Positions 53,201-60,615 of a stretch of 64,000 nucleotides of DNA are shown in pieces. The DNA lies in NCBI GenBank assembly GCA_049602155.1, contig JBMYRH010000011.1, forward strand, positions 132,298-196,297, written 5' to 3'. The DNA is from JBMYRH01 sp049602155. GTDB lineage: Bacteria > Myxococcota_A > UBA9042 > PHBI01 > JBMYRH01. The notes under the pieces were generated by a model. The model was not told the origin of the DNA. It worked only from the letters and a program-made list of their open reading frames with translations, and ran no database searches. The position numbers and the translations under genes were made by a program. The stretch's first letter is position 1. Every line of letters starts with the position of its first letter.

Positions 53201-53608
53201 CGCCATGGGGCCGTCGGGGGCCTCAAAGCCCGCGATAGGGAAATTGCGGCAGATCCCCGGGAGCGCCTCTTCACCCACTGTCGCGTGAACGCGGCACCGT
53301 GTGTCCTCGTCTAAGAACGTACAATTGCCGTCAGCTCCTTTGCGCACTGAAGCAAAGTGGCCATCGAAGCGGCGCACACGAGAGTTCGAAGGCAAAAAGT
53401 TCGCGAAGGGGGTCGCCTCCTTCACCGCCAGGGCCTTGGAGAGCTCCCCGGCTAAAGGAGTCCCGGTCGCCGCGAGCCTCAGGCGATGAAAGTCCTCCTC
53501 TCGCAACCCCACCTTCCAAGGTCCGCAGCAGCACCCCTTCTCATTGCACCGATAGTCCCAAAGGAAATCCGGAGCCAATAAAGCCGAGACGTTCGGAGCG
53601 TCGCTCAC
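50252..53608 (-). CDS. FliB/YkgJ-like Cys-cluster domain fused to an eCIS-type AAA+ ATPase
   Basis: 1118 residues. Residues about 15-150 hold a Cys-cluster domain: WDYRCNEKGCCCGPWKVGL, CTFLDEDTRCRVHATVGEE and GICRNFPIAGFE, the pattern of FliB (flagellin lysine methylase) and YkgJ proteins. A helical section follows; near residues 515-600 LRLTSEEVQLLGVLLANQ and the AHVTLDYGDRAPTF part resemble the winged-helix segment of eCIS ATPases. The C-terminal AAA+ module has Walker A GPPGTGKT near 916, Walker B LLLFDEADSLFG and sensor TTNHESLIDPAFKRRLRY. It is closely similar to the 674-residue ATPase in the same operon. A metal-binding sensor on a remodelling ATPase is a reasonable guess. Confidence 0.8.
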   Translation of the reverse strand: MSDAPNVSALLAPDFLWDYRCNEKGCCCGPWKVGLREEDFHRLRLAATGTPLAGELSKALAVKEATPFANFLPSNSRVRRFDGHFASVRKGADGNCTFLDEDTRCRVHATVGEEALPGICRNFPIAGFEAPDGPMAFWDLLCPEVANLLASASTPASIKPMPEGFQGARVVFRPGVPLQEVALTEQLSVPYQDYAAFRAAALESLAAGHEGPLKPLAHLVAYVHRWGESSVQPALGGPPLTEAMGAVVIEHLVNGALDAEAQREALSAKVSFARRFFTHHTWGEEGVLNVIEAGHLPNAEAALTALDGVAPSVHLALTNYLIMKLWGIPLARRGSVQGDLLELLRRLATALYVAGGLAHHRGGPLSAEQLVAALSFADVVYRVPTTAPKPLAERPRASTLALTGKLSDLARFAPTLGPLRLGVGGFESDAAMLAQLMRVLRVRAQIALEGHAVEVKRGVRAMRASEALSADPLWAETSQVSLKQRLAADSAAFTARLALSTDTVALARVSRRLRLTSEEVQLLGVLLANQSDLAWSRAMAHVTLDYGDRAPTFRSLEVLFGPAVRQLLGAQSRLRRLHLVTARGEGADGDTMEARLELPAEVLAALLGGAATWPNALGAFRCRPARTSAWLSPPAEVQAALTGAAQRGSERGTLIALVGPDGLDRPGLLQRSLARDVFAVRMDAEALKAAKGGGVQALYLAARHAVLAGQECLYMIDAQGLAVSAARDALIELATLIGRPLFVATERSPSALYGRVSVDEVKVTGAALSDRTKALVRSVPSDVLLSEPGALQGLLRSIAVPPARIPGAVDRVVGEALVKASGSGRPGGRARPKLSVERLRGALREQISSNIGDFAHAITPGGSWSDLQLAVESKAQLQEVVTAHQHRDKVLNAWGFAGTGATGNGVTALLYGPPGTGKTMAAGIVAGELGLEVFQVDLSRVVNKYIGETEKALGKVFDEAQRGEVLLLFDEADSLFGARTEVQSSTDRYANLEVNYLLQRIEAYTGIVVLTTNHESLIDPAFKRRLRYQIHFPLPAAEERSGIWRSLMPPEMPLSDDVDIDELAHRFEFSGGHVKNAVLTAAILATIEGTAVGMGHLTEGGNREYRSLGKIVREYDDD

Positions 53609-54006
53609 CCAACCCCCAGGCGGGCGGCCTCATCCGGGAGCTGCTGCGCGAGCAACTCAAACGCGGCGTACTGATGGATGACGTTAAAGCTCGCGAGTGT
53701 GTTCGACAGCGTGTTGTCGCTCTGACGGTAGGCGCTACATGCGGCGGTCAGGGCGTTGAAAGCGGCCATATCCACCCGCCTGACTGCGAAGCTCGTGGCC
53801 ATATCCACCGACTGCCGTTCGTCGGTGTCCATGGCCCAGCGCGTCTGTCCGAGCGGAATGAGGCGCCCGATCAAGTCCTCCTTCAAGGCCTCGACCTTCG
53901 GGGTCAGCGCGCCCGCATCTAGGCGGTCTGCGAGCAACTCAGCGAGGGTGCTGAGGCCTTCGCAATAGACGGTGCCGATGGCTTCTCCGAGCTGACGAGG
54001 GGTCAT
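53605..54006 (-). CDS. Small helical protein heading the ATPase operon
   Basis: 133 residues. ATG 54006 is chosen because GGGAGG lies eight bases upstream; the longer start at 54156 has no ribosome site. It overlaps the next gene by four bases. The sequence is helical (LGEAIGTVYCEGLSTLAELL) with a single Cys and no known motif. Being the first gene, it may be regulatory or a structural adaptor. Confidence 0.6.
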   Translation of the reverse strand: MTPRQLGEAIGTVYCEGLSTLAELLADRLDAGALTPKVEALKEDLIGRLIPLGQTRWAMDTDERQSVDMATSFAVRRVDMAAFNALTAACSAYRQSDNTLSNTLASFNVIHQYAAFELLAQQLPDEAARLGVG

Positions 54007-54169
54007 GACCTGTTCCTCCCTGAGGTCACCGCGATCACGAGAGGGCGACCTCAAGGTGAGGGTAACGAAGTCAGCCGCGACGGGGAAGTCCGCCCCATTG
54101 AACAACTTTCCAAAATGCGCGGTTTCACGGGATAGACGCCCGACAAAGAGCGACATATGGTGCCTAGCT

Positions 54170-55480
54170 ATGGGACGTCACACGCCATTTCATCCCCGCA
54201 CCAGCGCCCTAGCCACGAGCCTCGCGTATAAAGAGTGGGCTGGCTTCGCCTCGGTCTGCGCCTACGATCGGCACAGTGAGCGGGAGTACTTCGCCATCCG
54301 ATACACTGCGGGGCTCCTCGACGTCTCGCCGCTCTACAAGTACGACGTCAAGGGGCCCGACGCTGCGGCCTTCTTGTCTCGCGTGTGGACGCGCAACATC
54401 GCCAAGCTGAAGGTCGGCCGAGCCACCTACTCAGCAATGTGCGACGAGGCTGGAAAGGCCCTCGACGACGGCGTGATCGTGCGGCTCGATGAGTCGCACT
54501 ACCGCATGACGTGCTCCGAGCCCTGGCTCTTCTGGTTCATGACCCACTCTCGCGGCCTCGACGTGGTCATCACGGACACGAGCGAAGCCATCGCTGCGCT
54601 GGCTCTACAGGGCCCTTTGGCGCGGGACATCCTCGACCCCTTGGTCGACACCGATCTCAAGACGATGGGCTTTTTCCGCGCCCGTCACACGACCATGGCG
54701 GGTCACGACATCGTGATCACGCGCACCGGCTACACGGGCGACCTCGGCTACGAACTCTGGATGGCGAACGACGCTGCCCTCCCCGTCTGGGACGCGCTCA
54801 TGGAAGGTGGCGCCCCGTTTGGCCTGGAGCCTATCGGTCTAGACGCCCTCGACGTCGTCCGCATCGAGGCCGGCTTTGTGCTCCAAGGCATCGACTACGT
54901 CTGCGCCGCCCGCTGCGCGCTCGAGTCTCGCAAATCCTCGCCCTATGAGGCGGGGCTCGGCTGGACTGTGAACCTCAACCGTGACCCCTTCATCGGCTCG
55001 AGGGCGCTGAAAAAAGAGAAGGCCGAAGGCTCCCCATGGCAGCTCGTCGGCCTTGAGCTCGACTGGCCCGCCATCGAGCAGATTCATGACAGCTACGGGG
55101 TGCCTCCGCACCTCGCGCCGGTCTCATGTCGCGCTGGGGTCCCGCTCTACACGAACCAAGGCGGCACTCAGGTAGGCCAGTCGACGAGCTCCACTTGGTC
55201 GCCAGTCCTCAAGCGCTATGTCGCCCTTGGGCAAGTCCGCACACCGTACGCCGCCGAGGGCACCCACCTCGAGATCGAGTACACCATCGAGTACGAGCGC
55301 CGCACCATCCCCGCGACGGTCGTCCCGATGCCCTTCTTCGCGCCCGAGCGCACCCGCTCCACACCTGAGAAGGCGACCCCGACCCCGACTGGGGAGCAGG
55401 GCGGCGCGAACCCCAAGCCGACCTCCTCGGGTTCGACCGAGGAAAAGAGCGGCGGCCCCCATAATCCCGGAGGTGCCTGA
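54170..55480 (+). CDS. GcvT-like aminomethyltransferase-fold protein
   Basis: 436 residues. Signatures of the T-protein fold: YKYDVKGPDAAAFLSRVWTR, YSAMCDEAGKALDDGVIVR, LALQGPLARDILDPLV, RTGYTGDLGYELWM (folate-binding loop) and RIEAGFVLQGIDYV. It is longer than GcvT by a disordered Pro/Thr/Ser/Gly tail. No other glycine-cleavage gene is nearby; instead two flavoproteins follow with overlapping start/stop codons. A tetrahydrofolate-dependent demethylase working with those flavoproteins is plausible. The ATG at 54170 has no clear ribosome site, so it may be leaderless. Confidence 0.85.
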   Translation: MGRHTPFHPRTSALATSLAYKEWAGFASVCAYDRHSEREYFAIRYTAGLLDVSPLYKYDVKGPDAAAFLSRVWTRNIAKLKVGRATYSAMCDEAGKALDDGVIVRLDESHYRMTCSEPWLFWFMTHSRGLDVVITDTSEAIAALALQGPLARDILDPLVDTDLKTMGFFRARHTTMAGHDIVITRTGYTGDLGYELWMANDAALPVWDALMEGGAPFGLEPIGLDALDVVRIEAGFVLQGIDYVCAARCALESRKSSPYEAGLGWTVNLNRDPFIGSRALKKEKAEGSPWQLVGLELDWPAIEQIHDSYGVPPHLAPVSCRAGVPLYTNQGGTQVGQSTSSTWSPVLKRYVALGQVRTPYAAEGTHLEIEYTIEYERRTIPATVVPMPFFAPERTRSTPEKATPTPTGEQGGANPKPTSSGSTEEKSGGPHNPGGA

Positions 55481-57069
55481 TGGCCACCACCTATGACGCC
55501 ATCATCGTCGGCGGCGGGCATAACGGCCTGACCTGCGCCGCCTACCTCGCCCGCGCCGGCCGCAAGGTCTTGGTGGTCGAGCGGCGACACCTCGTCGGCG
55601 GGGCTGCCGTCACTGAGGAGCTCTACCCGGGCTTCAAGTACACGGTCTGCTCCTACGTCGTGAGCCTGCTCCGCCCGCACATCATCCGCGACCTGAAGCT
55701 CGCCAAGTTCGGCCTGGAGATCGCGCCCCTTGAGGCGTCGTTTACCCCCTACCCTGATGGGCGCTCGCTGTGTCGCTGGCCCGATCCGGCGATGACCCGC
55801 GAAGAGATCGGCAAGTTCAGCAAACGAGACGCAGACCTCTACCCCCAGTTCGGGCTCGCCATGGGCAAGCTCGCCAGGTTCGCCAAGGCGTTCATCGACA
55901 CCCCAGCACCCGACCCGGCGTCGCTTAAGCCGAGCGACCTCATCCAGCTGCTCGGGCTCGGAAAGAGCCTCCAGGGCCTCGGCGACGACCTCGCAGCGCT
56001 ACAATTCAAGCTCTCCACGATGAGCGCGGTCGACTTCCTCCGTGAGTGGTTCGAGAGCGACGAGCTCATGAGCCCCATGAGCGTCTCGGGCATCATCGGG
56101 ACCTTCCTGGGCGTCAAATCACCCGGGACGGCGTACGTCCTCCTCCATCACTACATGGGGGAGATCGACGGGGCGTCTCGCGCCTGGGGCTTCCCCCGAG
56201 GCGGCACAGGCGCAGTGAGCGAGGCCATCGCCAGCGCGGCGCGGCACTTCGGCGCCGAGATCCGATGCAACGCCCCGGTCGAGCACATCATGGTCAAGGG
56301 CGGCAAGGCCACCGGCGTCGTGCTCGAGGGCGGCGAAGAGATCCGCGCCCGCACCGTCGTCAGCGGCTGCGAGCCACGGCTCACCTTCCTGGGCCTCGTC
56401 GGTAAAGACCACCTCCCCGACGAGTTCGTGACCCAGATCAGCCGCTTCAAGGCCCGTGGGAGCTCCGGCAAGGTCAACCTCGCGCTGGACCACTTCCCTG
56501 AATTCACCGCCCGACCAGGCGACGGCCCCCACATGCGCGGCGACATCGCCATCTGCCCCTCGACCGACTACCTCGAGACGGCCTACAACGACGCCAAGTA
56601 CGGCTCGTTCTCAAAACGCCCGTTCATGAACGTCGTCTTCCCGAGCCTCATCGACCGCTCGATGGCTCCCCCTGGCAAGCACGTCGCGAGCATCTTCGTG
56701 CAGTACGCCCCTTACGACATCACCGGCGGTGCATCCCGCTGGCCCGAAGAGCGCGAAGCCTTCGGCGACGCCGTCATCGACACCCTCGCCGAGTACTGCC
56801 CGACGCTCAAAGACGGCATCCTCCACCGGCAGGTGCTGACCCCGTGGGACCTCGAGCAAGAGTTCGGGCTGACCGAGGGCAACATCTTCCACGGCGAGCT
56901 CGGCCTTGAGCAGCTGCTCTTCCAGCGCCCCGTCGCAGGTTGGGCCCGCTACGCCACCCCCGTCCGAGGGCTCTGGCTCTGTGGCTCTGGTGCCCACCCG
57001 GGCGGCGGCATCATGAGCGCCCCCGGGCACTTGGCGGCGATGGAGATGCTCAAGCGGAGGGCCATCTAA
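55480..57069 (+). CDS. CrtI/PYROXD2-type FAD-dependent oxidoreductase
   Basis: 529 residues. N-terminal FAD Rossmann motif YDAIIVGGGHNGLTCAAYLA then VLVVERRHLVGGAAVTEE; central RGGTGAVSEAIASAA; C-terminal FAD motif LWLCGSGAHPGGGIMSAPG. This is the phytoene-desaturase-like family, which includes many amine or carotenoid oxidoreductases. It overlaps the GcvT-like stop (TGATG) and the following paralogue (TAATG), so all three form one unit. Lack of carotenoid genes nearby argues against a carotenoid role. Confidence 0.88.
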   Translation: MATTYDAIIVGGGHNGLTCAAYLARAGRKVLVVERRHLVGGAAVTEELYPGFKYTVCSYVVSLLRPHIIRDLKLAKFGLEIAPLEASFTPYPDGRSLCRWPDPAMTREEIGKFSKRDADLYPQFGLAMGKLARFAKAFIDTPAPDPASLKPSDLIQLLGLGKSLQGLGDDLAALQFKLSTMSAVDFLREWFESDELMSPMSVSGIIGTFLGVKSPGTAYVLLHHYMGEIDGASRAWGFPRGGTGAVSEAIASAARHFGAEIRCNAPVEHIMVKGGKATGVVLEGGEEIRARTVVSGCEPRLTFLGLVGKDHLPDEFVTQISRFKARGSSGKVNLALDHFPEFTARPGDGPHMRGDIAICPSTDYLETAYNDAKYGSFSKRPFMNVVFPSLIDRSMAPPGKHVASIFVQYAPYDITGGASRWPEEREAFGDAVIDTLAEYCPTLKDGILHRQVLTPWDLEQEFGLTEGNIFHGELGLEQLLFQRPVAGWARYATPVRGLWLCGSGAHPGGGIMSAPGHLAAMEMLKRRAI

Positions 57070-58598
57070 TGGGGCGCACGACGATCGTCATCGGCGCCGG
57101 GCCAAACGGGCTGACGGCCGCCACGCTGCTCGCCAAAGCCGGCCACACCGTCACCGTCTTGGAGCGCCGTGACGTCCCGGGTGGCATCGCCGCCGGGGAG
57201 TCCTTTCACGACGGGTTCACGACCACAGGGCTCGTCCACGAGTCCTGCCACGTGCGCCCCGGGGTCGTCGACGCGCTCGGGCTCGGCAGCCATGGACTTG
57301 AGTGGCGAGACGCCCCGGCCCTCTTCGGCTGCGTCGAGGGTGGCGAGGGGTTACGCTTACCCGCCGATGACACCGGCGCGAGTGCGGCGATCAGCGCCCA
57401 TGACAGCGCATCGGACTACGCCGGATACAGTCGCTGGCTCAACAAGGTCATCCCCCTGGCCAAGCAGCTGCTTGAGAACCGCGCACCAGCCATCGGCCAG
57501 ACCTCGGACCTGTGGCCACTCATCAAGACCGCGCTGGGCGTCCGCATGCTCGGTGAGAAAGACATGATGGAGCTCTTGCGCATCGCGCCGAGCTGCGTCG
57601 ACGACTGGCTCGAGGAGCACTTCCCGTCGCCGCTCGTCCGCTCGATGCTGATGGGCCCGGCCCTCTTCGGCTCATGGATGGGCCCTCGATCGCCCACAAG
57701 CGCGCTGTGCCTGCTCGTCTACCGCGCCCTGGCAGGGCGTGAGGTCGCAGGGGGACCAGCGGCCCTCGTCCGCGCGCTCGTGTCCGCTGCGAGTGCCGCG
57801 GGGGTCACCCTGCAGCATGGCGCAGAGGTCACCGGCATCACCGTCGCCGACGGCGCCGTCACCGGCGTGACCCTCGCCGATGGCACGGCAATGAGCGCGG
57901 ACACGGTGGTCTCGGCCATCGGGCCACGCAAGACCCTCCTCGACCTCGTCGACCCGCTGTGGCTCCCGCCGACGGAGACCGGCGACGCACAGAACATCCG
58001 GACCCGCGGCATCACCGCCAAGGTCCACCTCGCGATCTCCGGCGAGCTGCGCGCCTCTGGCGATGGTCAGCAAGCAGAGCGGCTGTGGATCGGCGCACAT
58101 CCACTGGACCTAGAGCGGGCCTTTGACGACGCCAAGATGCGCGTCTTGCCCAGAGCCCCCGTGCTCGACGTCCGCGTCCCGAGCGTGTCAGACCCCTCGC
58201 TGGCGCCCGCTGGGCACCACATGGTGTCGGTCTTGGTCCATGGCGCGGCCTGTGATTTGGACGCTGGCTGGGGCGATGCATCCCGCGACGCGCTTAAGGC
58301 CGCGGTCATGAGTCAGCTCACGCGCTACACGGACCTGACCGAGGAGCGCGTGGTGGCCTGTGAGGTCTTGACGCCAGCGGAGATCACCGACCGCTACGGC
58401 CTCGAGGGTGCCCACGTGTGGCATGGCGAGCTGGGCCTGGACCAGCTGTGGACCCTGCGCCCGACGCGCACGACGTCACAGCATGCGACGCCTGTCGCTG
58501 GGCTCTTCCTGGGCTCAGGTGGCTCCCATGGCGGCGGGGCGCTGACCTGTGCAGCCGGGGCACTCTGTGCGAAGGCCGTGACCTCGGCGAAAGCCTAG
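57069..58598 (+). CDS. Second CrtI-type FAD-dependent oxidoreductase
   Basis: 509 residues from ATG 57069; a longer in-frame reading upstream is a shadow of the previous gene. FAD motif TIVIGAGPNGLTAATLLAKAG then TVTVLERRDVPGGIAAGE; C-terminal GLFLGSGGSHGGGALTCAAG. It is paralogous to the preceding gene but clearly diverged, so the two may form a heterodimer. It overlaps the convergent PhnA gene by four bases at its end. Confidence 0.88.
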   Translation: MGRTTIVIGAGPNGLTAATLLAKAGHTVTVLERRDVPGGIAAGESFHDGFTTTGLVHESCHVRPGVVDALGLGSHGLEWRDAPALFGCVEGGEGLRLPADDTGASAAISAHDSASDYAGYSRWLNKVIPLAKQLLENRAPAIGQTSDLWPLIKTALGVRMLGEKDMMELLRIAPSCVDDWLEEHFPSPLVRSMLMGPALFGSWMGPRSPTSALCLLVYRALAGREVAGGPAALVRALVSAASAAGVTLQHGAEVTGITVADGAVTGVTLADGTAMSADTVVSAIGPRKTLLDLVDPLWLPPTETGDAQNIRTRGITAKVHLAISGELRASGDGQQAERLWIGAHPLDLERAFDDAKMRVLPRAPVLDVRVPSVSDPSLAPAGHHMVSVLVHGAACDLDAGWGDASRDALKAAVMSQLTRYTDLTEERVVACEVLTPAEITDRYGLEGAHVWHGELGLDQLWTLRPTRTTSQHATPVAGLFLGSGGSHGGGALTCAAGALCAKAVTSAKA

Positions 58599-58990
58599 GC
58601 CTCGGAGATGCGCGCCTCAATCTCTGGATCGAGGTAGAGGCCGCTGAGCAGATCGACGGCCCACTCCTGGCCGGCATCCGAGAGTCGGCGTACCAACCGC
58701 ACAGCGGTGACCTGAACGGGCCGCACATCGCTCCAGACGACGCTCTCAAGGCAGCGCCAGCGCGCGCCCTCAATCTTCCCGCCTTCGACGGCGGCCTTGC
58801 AGGTGTCACAGAGGAAGAGCGCCTCGTCGACGTCGGGCTCCTCAGGGACGGGGACGACCTCGGTGGGCCGCAGCGAGACGCCGCTGTCTTCACAGATCTC
58901 GCACTTGGCGCTCGAGCGCCTGACCAAGGTCCGGCCCAGGGCGCTGACGGCATCCAAGCGCGCCTTATGTTCGTTGAGTCCGCGGGCCAC
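58595..58990 (-). CDS. PhnA-family zinc-ribbon protein
   Basis: 131 residues. N-terminal zinc-binding region SSAKCEICEDSGV and LFLCDTCKAAVE; C-terminal PhnA domain ARWRCLESVVWSDVRPVQVT then WAVDLLSGLYLDPE. PhnA of E. coli has been linked to phosphonate metabolism, but most PhnA-family proteins have no proven role. No phosphonate genes are near. Confidence 0.85.
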   Translation of the reverse strand: MARGLNEHKARLDAVSALGRTLVRRSSAKCEICEDSGVSLRPTEVVPVPEEPDVDEALFLCDTCKAAVEGGKIEGARWRCLESVVWSDVRPVQVTAVRLVRRLSDAGQEWAVDLLSGLYLDPEIEARISEA

Positions 58991-59004
58991 GACAGCTCCT
59001 CAGT

Positions 59005-60507
59005 CTAAGGGAAAAAGGAGCCACAGGAGTTAATCGCCGACTGGGAGACCTGGTACACGTTCCCGAGGGTCGTCACGTTGAGGGTGCCCCCCACCGGCGG
59101 CCACTCGATCTCAAAGACGTCCCAGTTCCAGTTGGTCGCCGCCAAGGTCTCGGGGCCAAAGGTGTGGGTCACGACGCCGTAGCTCAAGATCTCGACGGTC
59201 GCGTTGGACGCCGACGGCGACGTGAAGTCATAGGTGTCATCATAGTAGTGGACGATGAACTGATAGGTGCCGGGCTGAGGCTCAGAGATGTTGATGTTCT
59301 CGGGGCCATAGCCGTCCACGTCATCGACATCGAGGAAGGGGTCATCGCTCCAGTCCCCTTGTACGCCCCAGTCCGGGGCTGGGTTCTGGTAGTGGCAGTC
59401 GAGGTCACAGTGGAAGAACGACCCGCCGGGCGCGATGAAGTGGCTGTCGACGTCGGTGTTATCCACGTCCCAGCTCAAGCGAATCGCGAGCCCGATCTCC
59501 TCGGGCGGTGGCGACACTCCCACGCCGCTGACGTCCAGTTGCATGTTCGGCGTCGTCGCGTCGTCGGTCTTCAAGACGAAGTAACCCGCGTCGACACCGG
59601 CCAACTGCGGCGTATAGGTCACCTCGATGGGCAAGCTCTCGCCCGGGCCCAAGGTCACCGGGGTCTGCCCCTCGAGGTCCATCTGGAACTCTTGCGTGAG
59701 CGGCATAAAGAGGAAGCTCGACCGGGTGACGTTCTGAACCGTCAGCGACTCCTCTGTGCTGCAATTGTTCAGGCTGGCGGTCATCGTCTTGAACTCGCCG
59801 CGCGTGACCTGACCGAAGTTGAGCGAGGCCGGGGTGAGCAATCCGCAGGGCTCGGGCTGAGCGACGGAGCCCTTCACCTGGCTCTTGAGCGTGATGGTCG
59901 TCACGGGGCTGTTGGGGTCGTCACTCAGGACCTCGATGAAGCCGTCCGCGTTGTTGCAGGGCCCGCCGATGATGTCGCAGGCAAAGCGCACCTCGAACAT
60001 GGTCCACTTGCCGGGGGCCAAGGTCTTCGGTGTGGTCGGCTTGAGCACCCACGCGAAGTCCGCGGAGCTGTTCGACGCGAACTCAATCGAGTCGACGTGG
60101 AGCGGTGACTGCCCCATGTTGCCGATGTTGATCTGACGCACCATGGCGCTGGTGAGCGGCGAGATATACGAGAAGGTGTGCACCGCGGGGTCGACCGCGA
60201 TGGCAGGGGTGTCAGGCGGCGTCCACTCCGAGACGTCCTCGGACGGCTGCGGCCCCGAGGCGTCCTCTGTGGGGTTCGTCGTGGTGGCGTCCTCACCCGC
60301 GGGGCGGGCTTGAGCGTCCGCGCCAACGGGAAGCGATGGGTCGCTCGGATCCGCTCCAATGGCGGTGTCCCCGAAGTTCAAAGAGGCCCCCGTCGCGTCC
60401 TCGGTAGCGATGGCCCCTCCGGTCCCGTCTCCGGGCTCTTCCGCGGCTGAGCAGGCGCTTAACGCAGCGACGAACGCCGCGAGAACAATGCATCGTTGTG
60501 TCTTCAT
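59005..60507 (-). CDS. Lipoprotein with Hydin-like beta-sandwich domains and DUF2135/YfaP-like C-terminus
   Basis: 500 residues. Lipobox AAFVAALSACSAA; Thr/Glu/Asp/Pro linker to about 100. Two ASH/Hydin-like domains follow (VRQINIGNMGQSPLHVDSI; LNFGQVTRGEFKTMTASLNN with YTPQLAGVDAGYFVL), common in myxobacterial surface proteins. The C-terminus (LAIRLSWDVDNTDVDSHFI, PEPQ-type PQPGTYQFIVHYYDD) resembles YfaP/DUF2135. It is divergent from the selenoprotein gene at 60616 with a 108-base gap. Confidence 0.75.
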   Translation of the reverse strand: MKTQRCIVLAAFVAALSACSAAEEPGDGTGGAIATEDATGASLNFGDTAIGADPSDPSLPVGADAQARPAGEDATTTNPTEDASGPQPSEDVSEWTPPDTPAIAVDPAVHTFSYISPLTSAMVRQINIGNMGQSPLHVDSIEFASNSSADFAWVLKPTTPKTLAPGKWTMFEVRFACDIIGGPCNNADGFIEVLSDDPNSPVTTITLKSQVKGSVAQPEPCGLLTPASLNFGQVTRGEFKTMTASLNNCSTEESLTVQNVTRSSFLFMPLTQEFQMDLEGQTPVTLGPGESLPIEVTYTPQLAGVDAGYFVLKTDDATTPNMQLDVSGVGVSPPPEEIGLAIRLSWDVDNTDVDSHFIAPGGSFFHCDLDCHYQNPAPDWGVQGDWSDDPFLDVDDVDGYGPENINISEPQPGTYQFIVHYYDDTYDFTSPSASNATVEILSYGVVTHTFGPETLAATNWNWDVFEIEWPPVGGTLNVTTLGNVYQVSQSAINSCGSFFP

Positions 60508-60615
60508 GGCCGCGACCTACCACACGGATCCCAGAGCCTCAACAGACCGGCATCCACCCGTTCGCAGATCTGAACATCCCTTGAAGGGGCCTGACCGGTC
60601 CACTATGGTGCACGC

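Noticed and set aside
54007..54156. N-terminal extension of the small operon-heading protein to 54156
   Set aside because: No ribosome site at 54156, while ATG 54006 has GGGAGG at good spacing; the extension would also nearly abut the divergent gene start.
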